Positions 5,676-13,441 of a DNA stretch of 27,687 bases are shown here, in pieces. The first letter of the stretch is position 1, and each line of letters begins with the position of its first letter. Under the pieces are notes generated by a model that was not told where the DNA came from, ran no database searches, and was given only the letters and a program-made list of their open reading frames with translations. The DNA is from a virus: positions 1 through 27,687 of the IMG/VR virus record IMGVR_UViG_3300043410_000783, one strand, 5' to 3'. A program made the translations under genes and the position numbers.

Positions 5676-6485
5676 CTGGGTCAGGCTTTGCGTAAATCTG
5701 AACAAGCCAACCCTTTGATGGTAGTCATTTGCATCTTCTTGAATACGATCAGACAGCCAGTATTTCCAACCGCTTGCTTCCGCAACTCTCTGCCCCGTAC
5801 CAGACGCATCGTTATCCGCGATCAGAAGGCCAGGTTCCAACCCCGCCGCCACTTTCGCCATGTTCCCTGCCGAGAAACAAACGTGCAATGTGTACCGCTG
5901 TTTCATTTGCTTAAAAGCCAGACGCACAGACAGCGCAGTCGCGTATCCCTCGCACAGTACATTCATGCCCTTGTTGTCGAACGTGAACACCGCGCCGCTT
6001 GTACGTTGACCGTAAAGGAATTTCTTGCCACCGCCTTCGTCGATCTGCTGCAAGCCCACAAGATTGCCACTTACGCGCATCGGGATCAGAAGCACAGGTT
6101 TACCCTCAACCCACAGAACATTTCCCTGCTCATCTGGAAACCCTTTACTCTCCAGATACGGATGCGTACTCAATCCGCTGTTGTTAAGCATTCCGACGGC
6201 GCGTTGCATGGCCTGATGCTGTTTCTTTTTCTGCTCATCCTCTGCCCGCTTAATTGACGCGAGAGCAGACGAGCGGTCTATCACTGCATTGCGAGAGTCA
6301 GGCTTCCATATCGACACGACTGTGCTTGTCGCATGATTCTGAACGAAACCCACATCGCCCATATACTTTACCGCGCCGTTCTTAGAACGTGGATGATCCT
6401 CTGTTGGGTATCTTTTCCATACACCTAGCGGTGGTAGATCGTTGATAAGGATGCCATGCGAGCGAGCAAAATTGATGAAGTCCAT
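5634..6485 (-). CDS. TOPRIM-domain DNA primase-like protein
   Basis: A 283-residue protein beginning MDFINFARSHGILINDLPPL. The C-terminal half carries both TOPRIM motifs: VLCEGYATALSVRLA (catalytic Glu) near residues 175-190 and LLIADNDASGTGQ (DxD-type acidic pair) near 220-232. The N-terminal part with GVWKRYPTEDHPRSKNGA and a TVVSIWKPD segment is like the N-terminal region of phage/plasmid TOPRIM primases; a CHC2 zinc finger is not visible. It would make RNA primers for phage replication. It overlaps the helicase gene by TAATG and ends the minus operon, so helicase and primase are made together. It might be only the primase half, needing the helicase next door. Confidence 0.82.
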   Translation of the reverse strand: MDFINFARSHGILINDLPPLGVWKRYPTEDHPRSKNGAVKYMGDVGFVQNHATSTVVSIWKPDSRNAVIDRSSALASIKRAEDEQKKKQHQAMQRAVGMLNNSGLSTHPYLESKGFPDEQGNVLWVEGKPVLLIPMRVSGNLVGLQQIDEGGGKKFLYGQRTSGAVFTFDNKGMNVLCEGYATALSVRLAFKQMKQRYTLHVCFSAGNMAKVAAGLEPGLLIADNDASGTGQRVAEASGWKYWLSDRIQEDANDYHQRVGLFRFTQSLTQSMLGSRAESRAHT

Positions 6486-7957
6486 TATCTTCTCCCCACA
6501 CTACGCAAGAATGCTTTTAACTTCTTGTCTATAAACTTTCTGGTTTCATCCGACGGGAGTGCAGGCATATCATCCCGCAGCCCGCGAGGCCAGACGCCAA
6601 ACTTATCCTTGTATGTATTAGCCGCTCTGCCTTTAGACCATCCCTGCACACGCATATACCAGACCATCTGGTTCCAGAACGCTTGCTTGCTGTCCTTGCT
6701 TGCGGTTCCTGTCAGCTCGATCATCTCTCCATCGAGCGAGAACACCTTATTCTTTTTCTCCCGCACATGACCGCAGTTATAACAAGTATCAGATCCACTA
6801 GGCCAGAGAGCAGAACACTGAGGACACTTGCTTTCTTGCTTTACTTTCTCTGTCGGTTCCTTCTTTGCTTTCTCTTTACCCTCATCCAGTACGTCAACAC
6901 CTTCCTCGAATACCTCGTCCCAATCTTCCCTGAACCGAAGATAGTTACCGCTGTGATCTAACCATACCGCGAACTCTTTGCCTTCATGCCCACGCATAAC
7001 CCTGCCCATCTGCTGTATGTGCGAGGACAAGGATTTACTAAACGGCCTGGCTGATACGCCGATCATCACATCCGATACGTCGAATCCTTTGGTCAAAATA
7101 TCAGTAGCGATCAAGCCAGTTATGTTGGTATCAGGCTTGCTGAAGTCTTCAATAACCTGCTTCTTCCACTCATCGTCATCCTTGTAGCTGATACAAATGA
7201 AGTTATGCCCCTGTTCCTGAAACTTGCGGGCGAGATCAACACCATGCTCGACACCACTGGCAAATACGATTGTCTTGCGCGGTTGACCAAATATCTCATG
7301 GGTTTTCTTGATCCACTCTGCAACTACATCGCCAGTAATGACCATCCCGCGCTTGGTTGTTTCCTCTGTTGACCACTCGCCGCCCACCTTCTTTGCGCCA
7401 GTCATGTCAATCTCTTTGGCAATGAATACGCGCAGCGGCACAAGAACTTTGTCGTTTACTAATTGCTTGGTGGTAACTGTACTGACTACGTTGTCATAGA
7501 CCTTGCCCAATCCTTTAGTAAATGGAGTGGCGGTCAGACCTATTACCTTCACATCAGGATTGTTCTTGATGAACTCGATGGTTTGTTCTCTGGTCTGGTG
7601 CGCCTCGTCCACGATCAGAAGATTTAATCCTGGGAATGCACCTCTACGCTCCAACGTCTGCGCGCTGCACACCTGTATGTTTTCGTAGGGACGATACCGC
7701 CAATGGCCTGCCTGCATTACGCCATGATCTATGTTGTACTTCTCTAGACGTTTACTTGTTTGATCGCAAAGTACAACGCGGTCTAGTAACATCGCCGCTT
7801 TGTTGCCTTTGGTTTTGGTGGCAGCCATCAATGCGATAGCCATTTCTGTTTTGCCTGCACCCGTAGGGGCATACAGTATTTGTGCTTTCTTGCCCTTCGC
7901 AAATCCTTCACGCAAAGCAGCTAACGTTTGCTCCTGATAGGAACGTAGATGAAGCAT
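6485..7957 (-). CDS. SF2 DEAH-box helicase, RadD/T5 D10-like
   Basis: A 490-residue protein. Helicase motifs in order: Walker A APTGAGKTE near residue 30, Walker B VDEAH near 115, motif III LTATP near 140, then in the second RecA-like lobe VIFASGVEHG-like contact, TDILTKGFD and QQMGRVMRGHEGK (motif VI, Arg fingers). A CPQC-x11-CYNC zinc ribbon follows near 385-402, then a short C-terminal domain with FWNQMVWYM. This matches the RadD/phage D10 type of ATP-driven branch or fork helicase. Start ATG has AAAGGAGAG six bases ahead. It overlaps the primase start by three bases. It probably unwinds recombination or replication intermediates; a role as the main replicative helicase is less sure. Confidence 0.88.
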   Translation of the reverse strand: MLHLRSYQEQTLAALREGFAKGKKAQILYAPTGAGKTEMAIALMAATKTKGNKAAMLLDRVVLCDQTSKRLEKYNIDHGVMQAGHWRYRPYENIQVCSAQTLERRGAFPGLNLLIVDEAHQTREQTIEFIKNNPDVKVIGLTATPFTKGLGKVYDNVVSTVTTKQLVNDKVLVPLRVFIAKEIDMTGAKKVGGEWSTEETTKRGMVITGDVVAEWIKKTHEIFGQPRKTIVFASGVEHGVDLARKFQEQGHNFICISYKDDDEWKKQVIEDFSKPDTNITGLIATDILTKGFDVSDVMIGVSARPFSKSLSSHIQQMGRVMRGHEGKEFAVWLDHSGNYLRFREDWDEVFEEGVDVLDEGKEKAKKEPTEKVKQESKCPQCSALWPSGSDTCYNCGHVREKKNKVFSLDGEMIELTGTASKDSKQAFWNQMVWYMRVQGWSKGRAANTYKDKFGVWPRGLRDDMPALPSDETRKFIDKKLKAFLRSVGRR

Positions 7958-7972
7958 AACTCTCCTTTAACT

Positions 7973-7992
7973 GCCAGCACTTACCCGCTGGC
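7973..7992 (-). other. Small stem-loop ahead of the helicase gene
   Basis: GCCAGC (7973-7978) and GCTGGC (7987-7992) are perfect inverted arms with an 8-base centre. It sits in the 40-base gap between the methyltransferase-like stop and the helicase ribosome site. No run of U follows in the minus direction, so it is not a terminator. It may stabilise mRNA ends or tune helicase translation. Confidence 0.4.
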
Positions 7993-7997
7993 GTGGG

Positions 7998-8591
7998 TTA
8001 TCCCCATTGGTTTGCCATAGCTTCAGCAATACCATGATAAGTAGTGCTTCTTAATTTCCAACGGTCTGCACTTGGAGGTAAATAATGCAATCGTTGCCTT
8101 TGATTTTTAGGTAAAACCATCATTTGTTCGCGCACGTTATTAGTTGGCACAAGTGGCGGCAGGTTATGCAGCCATAAACCTGTGCCCTTTTGTTCCAAAT
8201 GTCCAAACATCCACGGCTGTATCACTTGTGTCTGACGACAGCCTATCCTTTCAACAGCATAACGGTGCATAATCGGGTTCTCAATACACTTTCGCGGAAT
8301 TGGTGAATCCAGCAGCAACTTAAAAAAAGCCGCGCCTTCGTCCAATTGCGCCCATCTTTCAGGCTTTTTGTGTAACCAACTAACACCCGAATTTGTAAGA
8401 TAAGTACAAGGTGGGTGAGCGATCATCAAATCCCAGTCGTGGTCAAGGATGTCTCTTACATCGCCCTGATAATGATCGCCAGAATTAAGGCTATCACATG
8501 GCAGCAAGTCGCAACTCAAAGCGTAATGCCCGCGACGCAAAAAAGCATCTCTAACCACTCCCGAATATTCGCAAGCCACAAGAATTTTCAT
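7998..8591 (-). CDS. Cytosine-C5 methyltransferase-like protein, compact
   Basis: A 197-residue protein beginning MKILVACEYSGVVRDAFLRR. The SAM-binding strand (ILVACEYSG), the IAHPPCTYL motif near residue 58 (equivalent to the catalytic Pro-Cys motif IV) and an ENP near residue 104 (motif VI) identify the m5C methyltransferase fold. At under 200 residues it is much shorter than usual restriction-type enzymes and lacks a clear target recognition domain. A role in DNA modification is possible, perhaps with a partner. The start overlaps the ParB-type gene by ATGA, so the two are coupled. Confidence 0.68.
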   Translation of the reverse strand: MKILVACEYSGVVRDAFLRRGHYALSCDLLPCDSLNSGDHYQGDVRDILDHDWDLMIAHPPCTYLTNSGVSWLHKKPERWAQLDEGAAFFKLLLDSPIPRKCIENPIMHRYAVERIGCRQTQVIQPWMFGHLEQKGTGLWLHNLPPLVPTNNVREQMMVLPKNQRQRLHYLPPSADRWKLRSTTYHGIAEAMANQWG

Positions 8592-9397
8592 TTAGCTTCG
8601 AGCTTATTCAGTTTCTTTTGCAGCATAGCTACCTGTTTCATTAGCTGTGCGTTCTCTCGTTGGAATTGATCACGCGAAGTGGTGACCGCTTTTAATTCTA
8701 CTTCAAGCATACGAATCTGTGCGCGTAAATCTGCAATGATTGACTGCGCTTTTTCTTTTTTTAGATCATCATTGCTTGCAGCAAGTGCAACAGTTAATTG
8801 ATCTTTAAGATCTTCATTCTCTTTCTGTAAAGTTTCTGCCGCTGCTTTCTGTATCTCTGCTTGTATGGCAGCCTGGTCAAATTGCTCTGGCTTGTCACCT
8901 TTTGTGTCAGCCTTTGGTCGCATCGTTTGCTGCTTACCATCACGCACATACTTGGTATCAACCTTGGCTGCATTCAACTCTTTGCGTATGGCTGCAACAA
9001 ATGTGTGAGATACATTGCAATGCTTTGCTATCTCACGATCCGACCAATCCTGCCATTCAACATCTTGCAACATAGTCATCACTGCTTTGCGTTTATCTGC
9101 AACTGTTCTGCGAAGACCATGATCATGATTAACACCGAACGAATGGAGGATAGCGTCCCTTAACGTACCTTCTCGGAGTTCAACCAATATGTTTGGAGTA
9201 CCTGCCTTGCGGTTAGCAAAGTATCTGTGGAACCCATCAGCCAGAAAATAATCTACGCCATCGTAGAAGACTGTTACAGGTGGGAAAATTGTCCCGCTCT
9301 TGATTAGATCGGCGTACTCTGCAACTACGTCCTGATCTATCTTTGCTCGACTCTGTGTGCCGCCGTCGATTCTAATTTTGTCTAAGTTAAGATTCAT
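8588..9397 (-). CDS. ParB-like N-terminal domain protein with coiled coil
   Basis: A 269-residue protein. Residues about 8-70 form a ParB/Srx-type domain: GTQSRAKID, VVAEYADLIKSG...FPPVTVFYDG and the key box ADGFHRYFANRKAG. A helix-turn-helix-like part follows (DREIAKHCNVSHTFVAAIRKEL). From about 170 to the end the sequence is a long Gln/Glu/Lys coiled coil (heptads through LMKQVAMLQKKLNKLEAK). In phages such proteins may be transcription regulators or act with methyltransferases on DNA. It is coupled by ATGA to the methyltransferase-like gene downstream and to the small membrane protein upstream. Confidence 0.8.
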   Translation of the reverse strand: MNLNLDKIRIDGGTQSRAKIDQDVVAEYADLIKSGTIFPPVTVFYDGVDYFLADGFHRYFANRKAGTPNILVELREGTLRDAILHSFGVNHDHGLRRTVADKRKAVMTMLQDVEWQDWSDREIAKHCNVSHTFVAAIRKELNAAKVDTKYVRDGKQQTMRPKADTKGDKPEQFDQAAIQAEIQKAAAETLQKENEDLKDQLTVALAASNDDLKKEKAQSIIADLRAQIRMLEVELKAVTTSRDQFQRENAQLMKQVAMLQKKLNKLEAK

Positions 9398-9504
9398 TCA
9401 ATTTCCCCTATCAAATAAGCGACACACGCGCCAATAATTAATAACAACACACCCATGCCAATCATAATTCCCCCTAGCAGTGTTAGTAATTCAAATGTCT
9501 CCAT
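9394..9504 (-). CDS. 36-residue single-pass membrane protein
   Basis: A short frame beginning METFELLTLLGGIMIGMGVL and continuing LLIIGACVAYLIGEIE: one hydrophobic helix with Gly-rich faces and acidic ends. ATG at 9504 follows GAGGTGATAC, and its stop overlaps the ParB-type start as ATGA, two independent hints that it is a real gene. It should sit in the inner membrane. Function unknown. Confidence 0.6.
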   Translation of the reverse strand: METFELLTLLGGIMIGMGVLLLIIGACVAYLIGEIE

Positions 9505-9512
9505 GTATCACC

Positions 9513-10628
9513 TCAGATCAACAGATATCTATAGACCGGAATACTCAGGCTGTAGTTCTCTTTTTCGTTCCGGCTCCACTGGGCAGCATTCACTAGATTA
9601 GCAGATGGACAGCTCATGTTCTCTTTCGCATCTACCATCATCAAGTAATTGCTAAGTATGTTCATGCAGCTAACCTTGCGCCCTGGTATGTGGTGATACC
9701 CACCTTCAACTTGAGTGCTTTTATTGATAGCAAATGCATCTAGTGAGGAAACGATTTCACCTATACGTTTGTCATCTGAAAGAACGTACCGCTGATCACA
9801 CCTGCGCGCCATCCAATGTAAGTCCCGACTAATCAATCCCATTGGAGGAAGAATAGTTTCTGTCTGTAGCTTATCTCCACCACGCACGAACATTACGCCA
9901 ACTGCATCTACATTGGTTGGCACTTGAACGTAACGGGATATTCTTTGCCAGATATTGTTATATAAAGATGCTTTCATACGAGACAGCGCTGCCGCTTTAT
10001 CGTCATCAGCATTCAGCCAAACATGACGCATACCATCAAACGATACCTGCGGAAGAATACCTTCCTTGGTGTATTGAAATAGATCACCGAAGATATCTTC
10101 GAATGGTTCGTCGTATCCCCACCATCCACCAGATAAATCAATGATCAACTGCTTACCCTCTAACTCTGCAATGATGTGTGCGGCTACGATGTTCTCGATG
10201 ACAGAAAAGAATCCGCTGCTGCGAGGGCGATAACAAACAGACTCACCCGCTTTTTGCGCAGTGTGAAACCATTCATGTAAACCTTGGTACAAAATCCACT
10301 GATCTTCGGTGATGCCCCACTTGCGTGCTGATCTCTCAAACCCTAGACAACCAACCAGCTCCTGCTTATAGAAGAAATTCTTGGGCAGCTCGGCTGGCAT
10401 CATCTTCTCAATCGTATTCCAACTGACCTTGCCCCAGAAGAATAGCCTAGCAGCCACCGCAGGCAACCGCTCGTTCAGTGGGTATCTCTCTGCCATGGAG
10501 ATCAACATCCCGATGCTTCTGTTGCAATCGCCGTTCACCTCGGCATCGATGGCGTTGACCAGTCCAAGAAACGCGCCGTGGAAATCGTGCGTCTCGTCCA
10601 GTAGTTTGTAACGGTTGAACTGAATCAT
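9513..10628 (-). CDS. Fucosyltransferase-like (GT23/NodZ-type) protein
   Basis: A 371-residue protein beginning MIQFNRYKLLDETHDFHGAF. Near residue 135 it has SGFFSVIENIVAAHIIAELEG followed by LIIDLSGGWWGYDEPFEDIF, the layout of the donor-side N-terminal fold in NodZ/FUT8-type GT-B enzymes. Near residue 248 GVMFVRGGDKLQTETI resembles their VRRTDK motif; LSDDKRIG and a terminal SSSNL-like part (CPSANLVNAAQW) follow. This points to transfer of fucose or a related deoxysugar from a nucleotide sugar. It lies alone on the minus operon, apart from the other glycosyltransferases at 19396-23090. Family level is uncertain. Confidence 0.55.
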   Translation of the reverse strand: MIQFNRYKLLDETHDFHGAFLGLVNAIDAEVNGDCNRSIGMLISMAERYPLNERLPAVAARLFFWGKVSWNTIEKMMPAELPKNFFYKQELVGCLGFERSARKWGITEDQWILYQGLHEWFHTAQKAGESVCYRPRSSGFFSVIENIVAAHIIAELEGKQLIIDLSGGWWGYDEPFEDIFGDLFQYTKEGILPQVSFDGMRHVWLNADDDKAAALSRMKASLYNNIWQRISRYVQVPTNVDAVGVMFVRGGDKLQTETILPPMGLISRDLHWMARRCDQRYVLSDDKRIGEIVSSLDAFAINKSTQVEGGYHHIPGRKVSCMNILSNYLMMVDAKENMSCPSANLVNAAQWSRNEKENYSLSIPVYRYLLI

Positions 10629-10819
10629 TCCTCCCTCACTTTCATCATTGCATCTGCCACTTTGTATGCGGCCTTTGCTGTTAATGTTGGACTATCACAA
10701 GCGCACCATTCGTTTGCTAAGTAAGCGGCTGCAAAGTAATCACGCAAGTCCATGCCCGGTTGACCTCCTACAATTATTCCTTTGTCATTGGTAATTATTC
10801 CGTTGGGAAATGCTTTCAT
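10625..10819 (-). CDS. Small phage protein with GMDLRDYFAA motif
   Basis: A 64-residue protein. GMDLRDYFAAAYLANEW and then a helix ending YKVADAMMKVRE match from memory a family of tiny proteins common near recombination genes in phages of proteobacteria, often seen as 'hypothetical'. Function unknown. It overlaps the genes on both sides by four bases (ATGA), so it is tightly coupled in the minus operon. Confidence 0.75.
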   Translation of the reverse strand: MKAFPNGIITNDKGIIVGGQPGMDLRDYFAAAYLANEWCACDSPTLTAKAAYKVADAMMKVREE

Positions 10820-11298
10820 GTCCTAACCCCATCTCTGCGCTCACTTACGCGACGAGTGATGAGCTGCTCCAATCTGTTAAGGATTTCTTCTGTCTCCGAA
10901 TCAAGCAACGCAACCTGCTTCTTCCACTTCATCAAAGTAAGATGCATGTCATGGAGTAACTGACCCTTTTGCTGATCGTCTGACAAAACATTAGCTGTCA
11001 GGCGATAACCACCACCTTCATACTGATCGGTAGACAGACTTACGAACGCACGAATAGGAACGTCTGGTGCTTTCTCAATCGTGACTACGCATTTCTGGAT
11101 GAGCTGCCGTGCTTGCATCTTGCGATACGCTTCTGCGGCCTTGTCATCATCCCACTGGAAATGTTTGTGAAGGATTGACTTAGGATTTCTAGCTTCATCC
11201 AATACATCTTCAACCATCAACAGACCGCCATTCTTGTTGGCAATCTTTTCCAATAGCTTGCGCTCTTCTGCTAGTGCTTCTGCTTTCATTACTTCCAT
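10816..11298 (-). CDS. Conserved phage protein near recombination genes
   Basis: A 160-residue, mainly helical protein beginning MEVMKAEALAEERKLLEKIA. The order ILHKHFQWDDDKAAEAYRKMQARQLI, then RAFVSLSTDQYEGGGYRL and a last helix rich in Leu and Lys is a pattern I know from many phage early regions without a named function. ATG at 11298 has AAGGAGATCAAC before it, a partial copy of the leader used by the left plus-strand operon. The pentanucleotide array lies directly upstream and would be carried in its mRNA. Confidence 0.72.
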   Translation of the reverse strand: MEVMKAEALAEERKLLEKIANKNGGLLMVEDVLDEARNPKSILHKHFQWDDDKAAEAYRKMQARQLIQKCVVTIEKAPDVPIRAFVSLSTDQYEGGGYRLTANVLSDDQQKGQLLHDMHLTLMKWKKQVALLDSETEEILNRLEQLITRRVSERRDGVRT

Positions 11299-11314
11299 GT
11301 TGATCTCCTTAAAG

Positions 11315-11834
11315 TTTGCCTGCTATACCTCACCCCACCCGAACGTACCACTCCGTGCCACTTCTCACCTGCCTGACCCGACCGTGCCTGACCTTTCCTT
11401 TCATTGCCCTGCCATGCCTGCCTCACCTTGCCGTACAACGCCCGAACATGCCTCGCCCTACTGTGCCACGCCTGCCCTACCGAACCGCATCGAACCGTAA
11501 CTTGCTCCGCCGCAACATACCGGGCCTGCCTCACCAGACCTGTCCCTGTCTTACCAACCCGCGCCTCGCCATACCTGCCAAAACGAACCGAACCGCACCG
11601 TGCCCCGCCCAGCCGGAACTTGCCTGCTTCACCAAACCGCTCCTCGCTTTACCAGACCATTCCCCGCCTGCCTTGCCGAAACAAACCAGCCCTTGCCTCA
11701 CCGTGCAAAGCCTTGCCCCGCCTCACCTGCCTTAACGAACCAAACCGAGCAGCGCCGCACCATACCCCAACAAACCTCGCCTGACCTGCCAAACCCAGCC
11801 TGTCCGGAACGCACCCCGCCGCGACGAGCCTGCC
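11315..11834 (-). repeat. Degenerate pentanucleotide array (GGYNN)n, about 100 units
   Basis: On the plus strand this gap is a run of five-base units NNRCC, e.g. TTGCC CCGCC TCACC, with a few four-base steps; on the minus strand, the transcribed one, units read GGYNN. The array starts within 20 bases after one stop (gene ending 11839) and ends just before the leader of the gene starting at 11298, so it fills the whole gap. The composition is strongly skewed (C-rich plus strand, G-rich minus strand). Open frames through it come from composition and shift between frames. A (G2N3)n RNA could form two-tier G-quadruplexes. Role unknown. Confidence 0.9.
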
Positions 11835-11838
11835 TAGA

Positions 11839-12504
11839 TTACTTAATGCCAAATTTCTTTATTACCTCTTTTTCTCTGTCATTGGAAACGATTTCAAACG
11901 TACCGAAACCGCAGCCAGCCGAAGCTTTAGAATCAGGACGACCAGCACCTATACCTACCTGCAAACCTACGCGGCTGATTAAGTTGTAGACATCCTGCGC
12001 TGTGAACTGATCAGAATCAAAACGCACACGCAAACGTGCAGCCCATTCACGATACATAGGACGGCTACGCACATCAACCACGCCTGTAGCATTACGTGTA
12101 TGAGCGGTATAAGTCTCGCTGCTGCCATAGATACGGATCAGCGGGATGCCATCTTGGAGATCAAAGCCGTCAGCCACCACGAATGTTGACAGCTTGGCGA
12201 GCGTCATCTTGAAACCTACTAAGCGACATGCGCTGATCATGCCAGCCCTGAACGCAGCAGCATTCATGCCCTCCCAGCTTTCCTCCGAGCGGTAACGTGC
12301 AGCCTCTGCCTCTTTGTCGTAGTCACGGGCATCACGAACTTTCTTGCTGCCAGCAGACTTACCCTCTGCCATCTTAGCCATGAGTTCTGCTTTCTTGCTA
12401 AAGCGCTCAACTACTAGCGGCGCCGTACCCTGTAGCAGAACATCAACCGACTGAAAATTAGGCGCTGAAATAACTACCGATGTTTCTTTGACTTTCATAT
12501 CCAT
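11839..12504 (-). CDS. Conserved phage protein with C-terminal Gly-rich loop
   Basis: A 221-residue protein. ATG at 12504 was preferred to GTG at 12510 because GGAG lies seven bases upstream of it. It has a strand-rich N-terminus (SVVISAPNFQSVDVLLQG), a charged middle, AAAFRAGMISACRLVGFKMT near residue 85, RNATGVVDVRSRPMYREW near 136 and QVGIGAGRPDSKASAGCGFG near 183-202. This pattern is widespread in phage early operons next to annealing or recombination genes; function unknown. The terminal Gly-rich loop resembles the loop of RAMP/Cas7-like RNA binders, a weak hint only. Its start overlaps no gene; the stop of the gene before lies two bases upstream. Confidence 0.75.
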   Translation of the reverse strand: MDMKVKETSVVISAPNFQSVDVLLQGTAPLVVERFSKKAELMAKMAEGKSAGSKKVRDARDYDKEAEAARYRSEESWEGMNAAAFRAGMISACRLVGFKMTLAKLSTFVVADGFDLQDGIPLIRIYGSSETYTAHTRNATGVVDVRSRPMYREWAARLRVRFDSDQFTAQDVYNLISRVGLQVGIGAGRPDSKASAGCGFGTFEIVSNDREKEVIKKFGIK

Positions 12505-12506
12505 CT

Positions 12507-12680
12507 TCACTCTCCTTTTAAAATAGCCGTAGCTATAGCTTCAGCAGGGTTATCCTGCCAATCTCTGTAGTAGTGGCAAATGACTGCCGCTCTTTCCCTT
12601 TCCCGCTCTACTACTGACTGCTCCAGCCTGTCTGCAAACTCCCGCAGATAATCCTTGATCCACTCTCCTTCTTTACCCAT
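12507..12680 (-). CDS. Small protein of the 'EREREC...AAAI' family
   Basis: 57 residues beginning MGKEGEWIKDYLREFADRLE, with ERERERAAVICHYYRD and AEAIATAILKGE at the end. The ATG at 12680 overlaps the previous stop (ATGGGTAA) and has AGGGGAAC ahead, better than an upstream start at 12704. The REREEC-Ala...AAAI-(R/K)-GE layout recurs in the plus-strand proteins at 14173, 14397 and 20435, so it is one of a dispersed paralogous set. Probably two helices; function unknown. Confidence 0.65.
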   Translation of the reverse strand: MGKEGEWIKDYLREFADRLEQSVVERERERAAVICHYYRDWQDNPAEAIATAILKGE

Positions 12681-12996
12681 TATTGTTCCCCTTAACTTTG
12701 GCAATCACATCCATAGCACGCTGTATTTCTGGCGGCTGATTATCGTAAGGCCACAGCTCATCATTATCTGGATTGCGGTTGCCATACCATTTGATGCAAG
12801 AATCAACAACCTCAAGCAAATCAGGAGCAGCGGCAATCAGGCGACCATTAGCCTCTGCAACTTCACCCTGCGTAGGGCCAAGTTGAGATACATCACAAAT
12901 CCGATGATGCTTATTGCCGACGGTTACCCCTGCAAACCATTGCGGATTGGGCGGATCCACACAAACTTCCCACGGCCCCTCTGAATGCTTGCTCAT
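12673..12996 (-). CDS. Small phage protein with ANGRLIAAAPDLLEVV motif
   Basis: A 107-residue protein. Start at ATG 12996 (MSKHSEGPWEVCVDPPNPQW) because AGGAGGATGT lies directly before it; a longer frame to 13032 ignores this site. ANGRLIAAAPDLLEVVDSCI is a motif found in many phage accessory proteins (Ea8.5/Ead-like group, from memory), often as a C-terminal helix. First gene of the minus operon after the leftward promoter at about 13022-13048. Confidence 0.72.
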   Translation of the reverse strand: MSKHSEGPWEVCVDPPNPQWFAGVTVGNKHHRICDVSQLGPTQGEVAEANGRLIAAAPDLLEVVDSCIKWYGNRNPDNDELWPYDNQPPEIQRAMDVIAKVKGNNNG

Positions 12997-13003
12997 ACAT
13001 CCT

Positions 13004-13048
13004 CCTATATCTAGGGAGAACATTATCCCCATATCTTGTACTTGTCAA
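13004..13048 (-). promoter_or_regulatory. Leftward promoter with operator CCTAGATATAGG
   Basis: Read on the minus strand: TTGACA (13048-13043), a 15-base spacer, and GATAAT (13027-13022). The spacing is short, so the promoter may need help. Between the -10 box and the first gene lies CCTAGATATAGG (13015-13004), with outer palindromic CCTA/TAGG. The same 11 bases CTAGATATAGG occur within the rightward promoter at 14130, in the same orientation relative to transcription. Confidence 0.62.
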
Positions 13049-13059
13049 CAGTTAGTTCC

Positions 13060-13366
13060 TGTACATTCCAATCTATTGCATCATCAGTCTTTAGGTTCCC
13101 CATGGGTGATAGCCCACCCCACTGCGCAGCACACGAGGGGTACTACCACACCATGCCCAGATTCTTACTGCTGAATCCTAGCAAACCCGTAAGGCGATGA
13201 TTATCTCGATGGGGAAGATGTCTATCACCACTGGCTTCCCCCTCTTGTGCTATCCCTCATCGACAGGTAGCGTGGTTCGCAGGCAGGTGAAACCTCGACC
13301 AGTGTTTTCTCTCCGGCAGCCCATGCAGGCTCTCTATCTACGCGGGAGGTACGGTCACCGGAAATG
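13060..13366 (-). other. Gene-free structured block between the second terminator and the leftward promoter
   Basis: No frame here has a good start or resembles a known protein. Perfect stems include GGGGAAG (13211-13217) with CTTCCCC (13235-13241), ACCCC (13116-13120) with GGGGT (13137-13141) around palindrome CTGCGCAG (13122-13129), and GATTC/GAATC arms near 13160-13180. They read equally well on either strand. The block could be a third RNA module, an untranslated leader, or part of a replication origin. Confidence 0.45.
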
Positions 13367-13441
13367 AAAAAACCCTTAAGGCTTGGTTCTCCGTGTGTCA
13401 GGCACGTTCCCACTTAAGGGGTAAGAACCAAAGCTTAAGGG
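13367..13441 (-). terminator. Rho-independent terminator T2 with 18-base arms
   Basis: Minus strand: CCCTTAAGCTTTGGTTCT (13441-13424) pairs with AGAACCAAGCCTTAAGGG (13390-13373), 17 of 18 positions including one U.G wobble that would be A.C if read on the plus strand. Six U follow (13372-13367). The loop is large (33 bases) and holds GCCTGACAC (13403-13395), which can pair with GTGTCAGGC (13468-13460) upstream of the first arm; see findings. Confidence 0.68.

Noticed and set aside
5688-6257. Plus-strand frame of 189 codons opposite the primase gene
   Set aside because: Shadow of a gene with clear TOPRIM motifs; no ribosome site.
11316-11989. Long open frames on both strands through the pentanucleotide array (up to 139 codons)
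   Set aside because: The five-base pattern rarely makes stop codons, the frames are compositionally biased, shift with 4-base steps, and have no ribosome sites.
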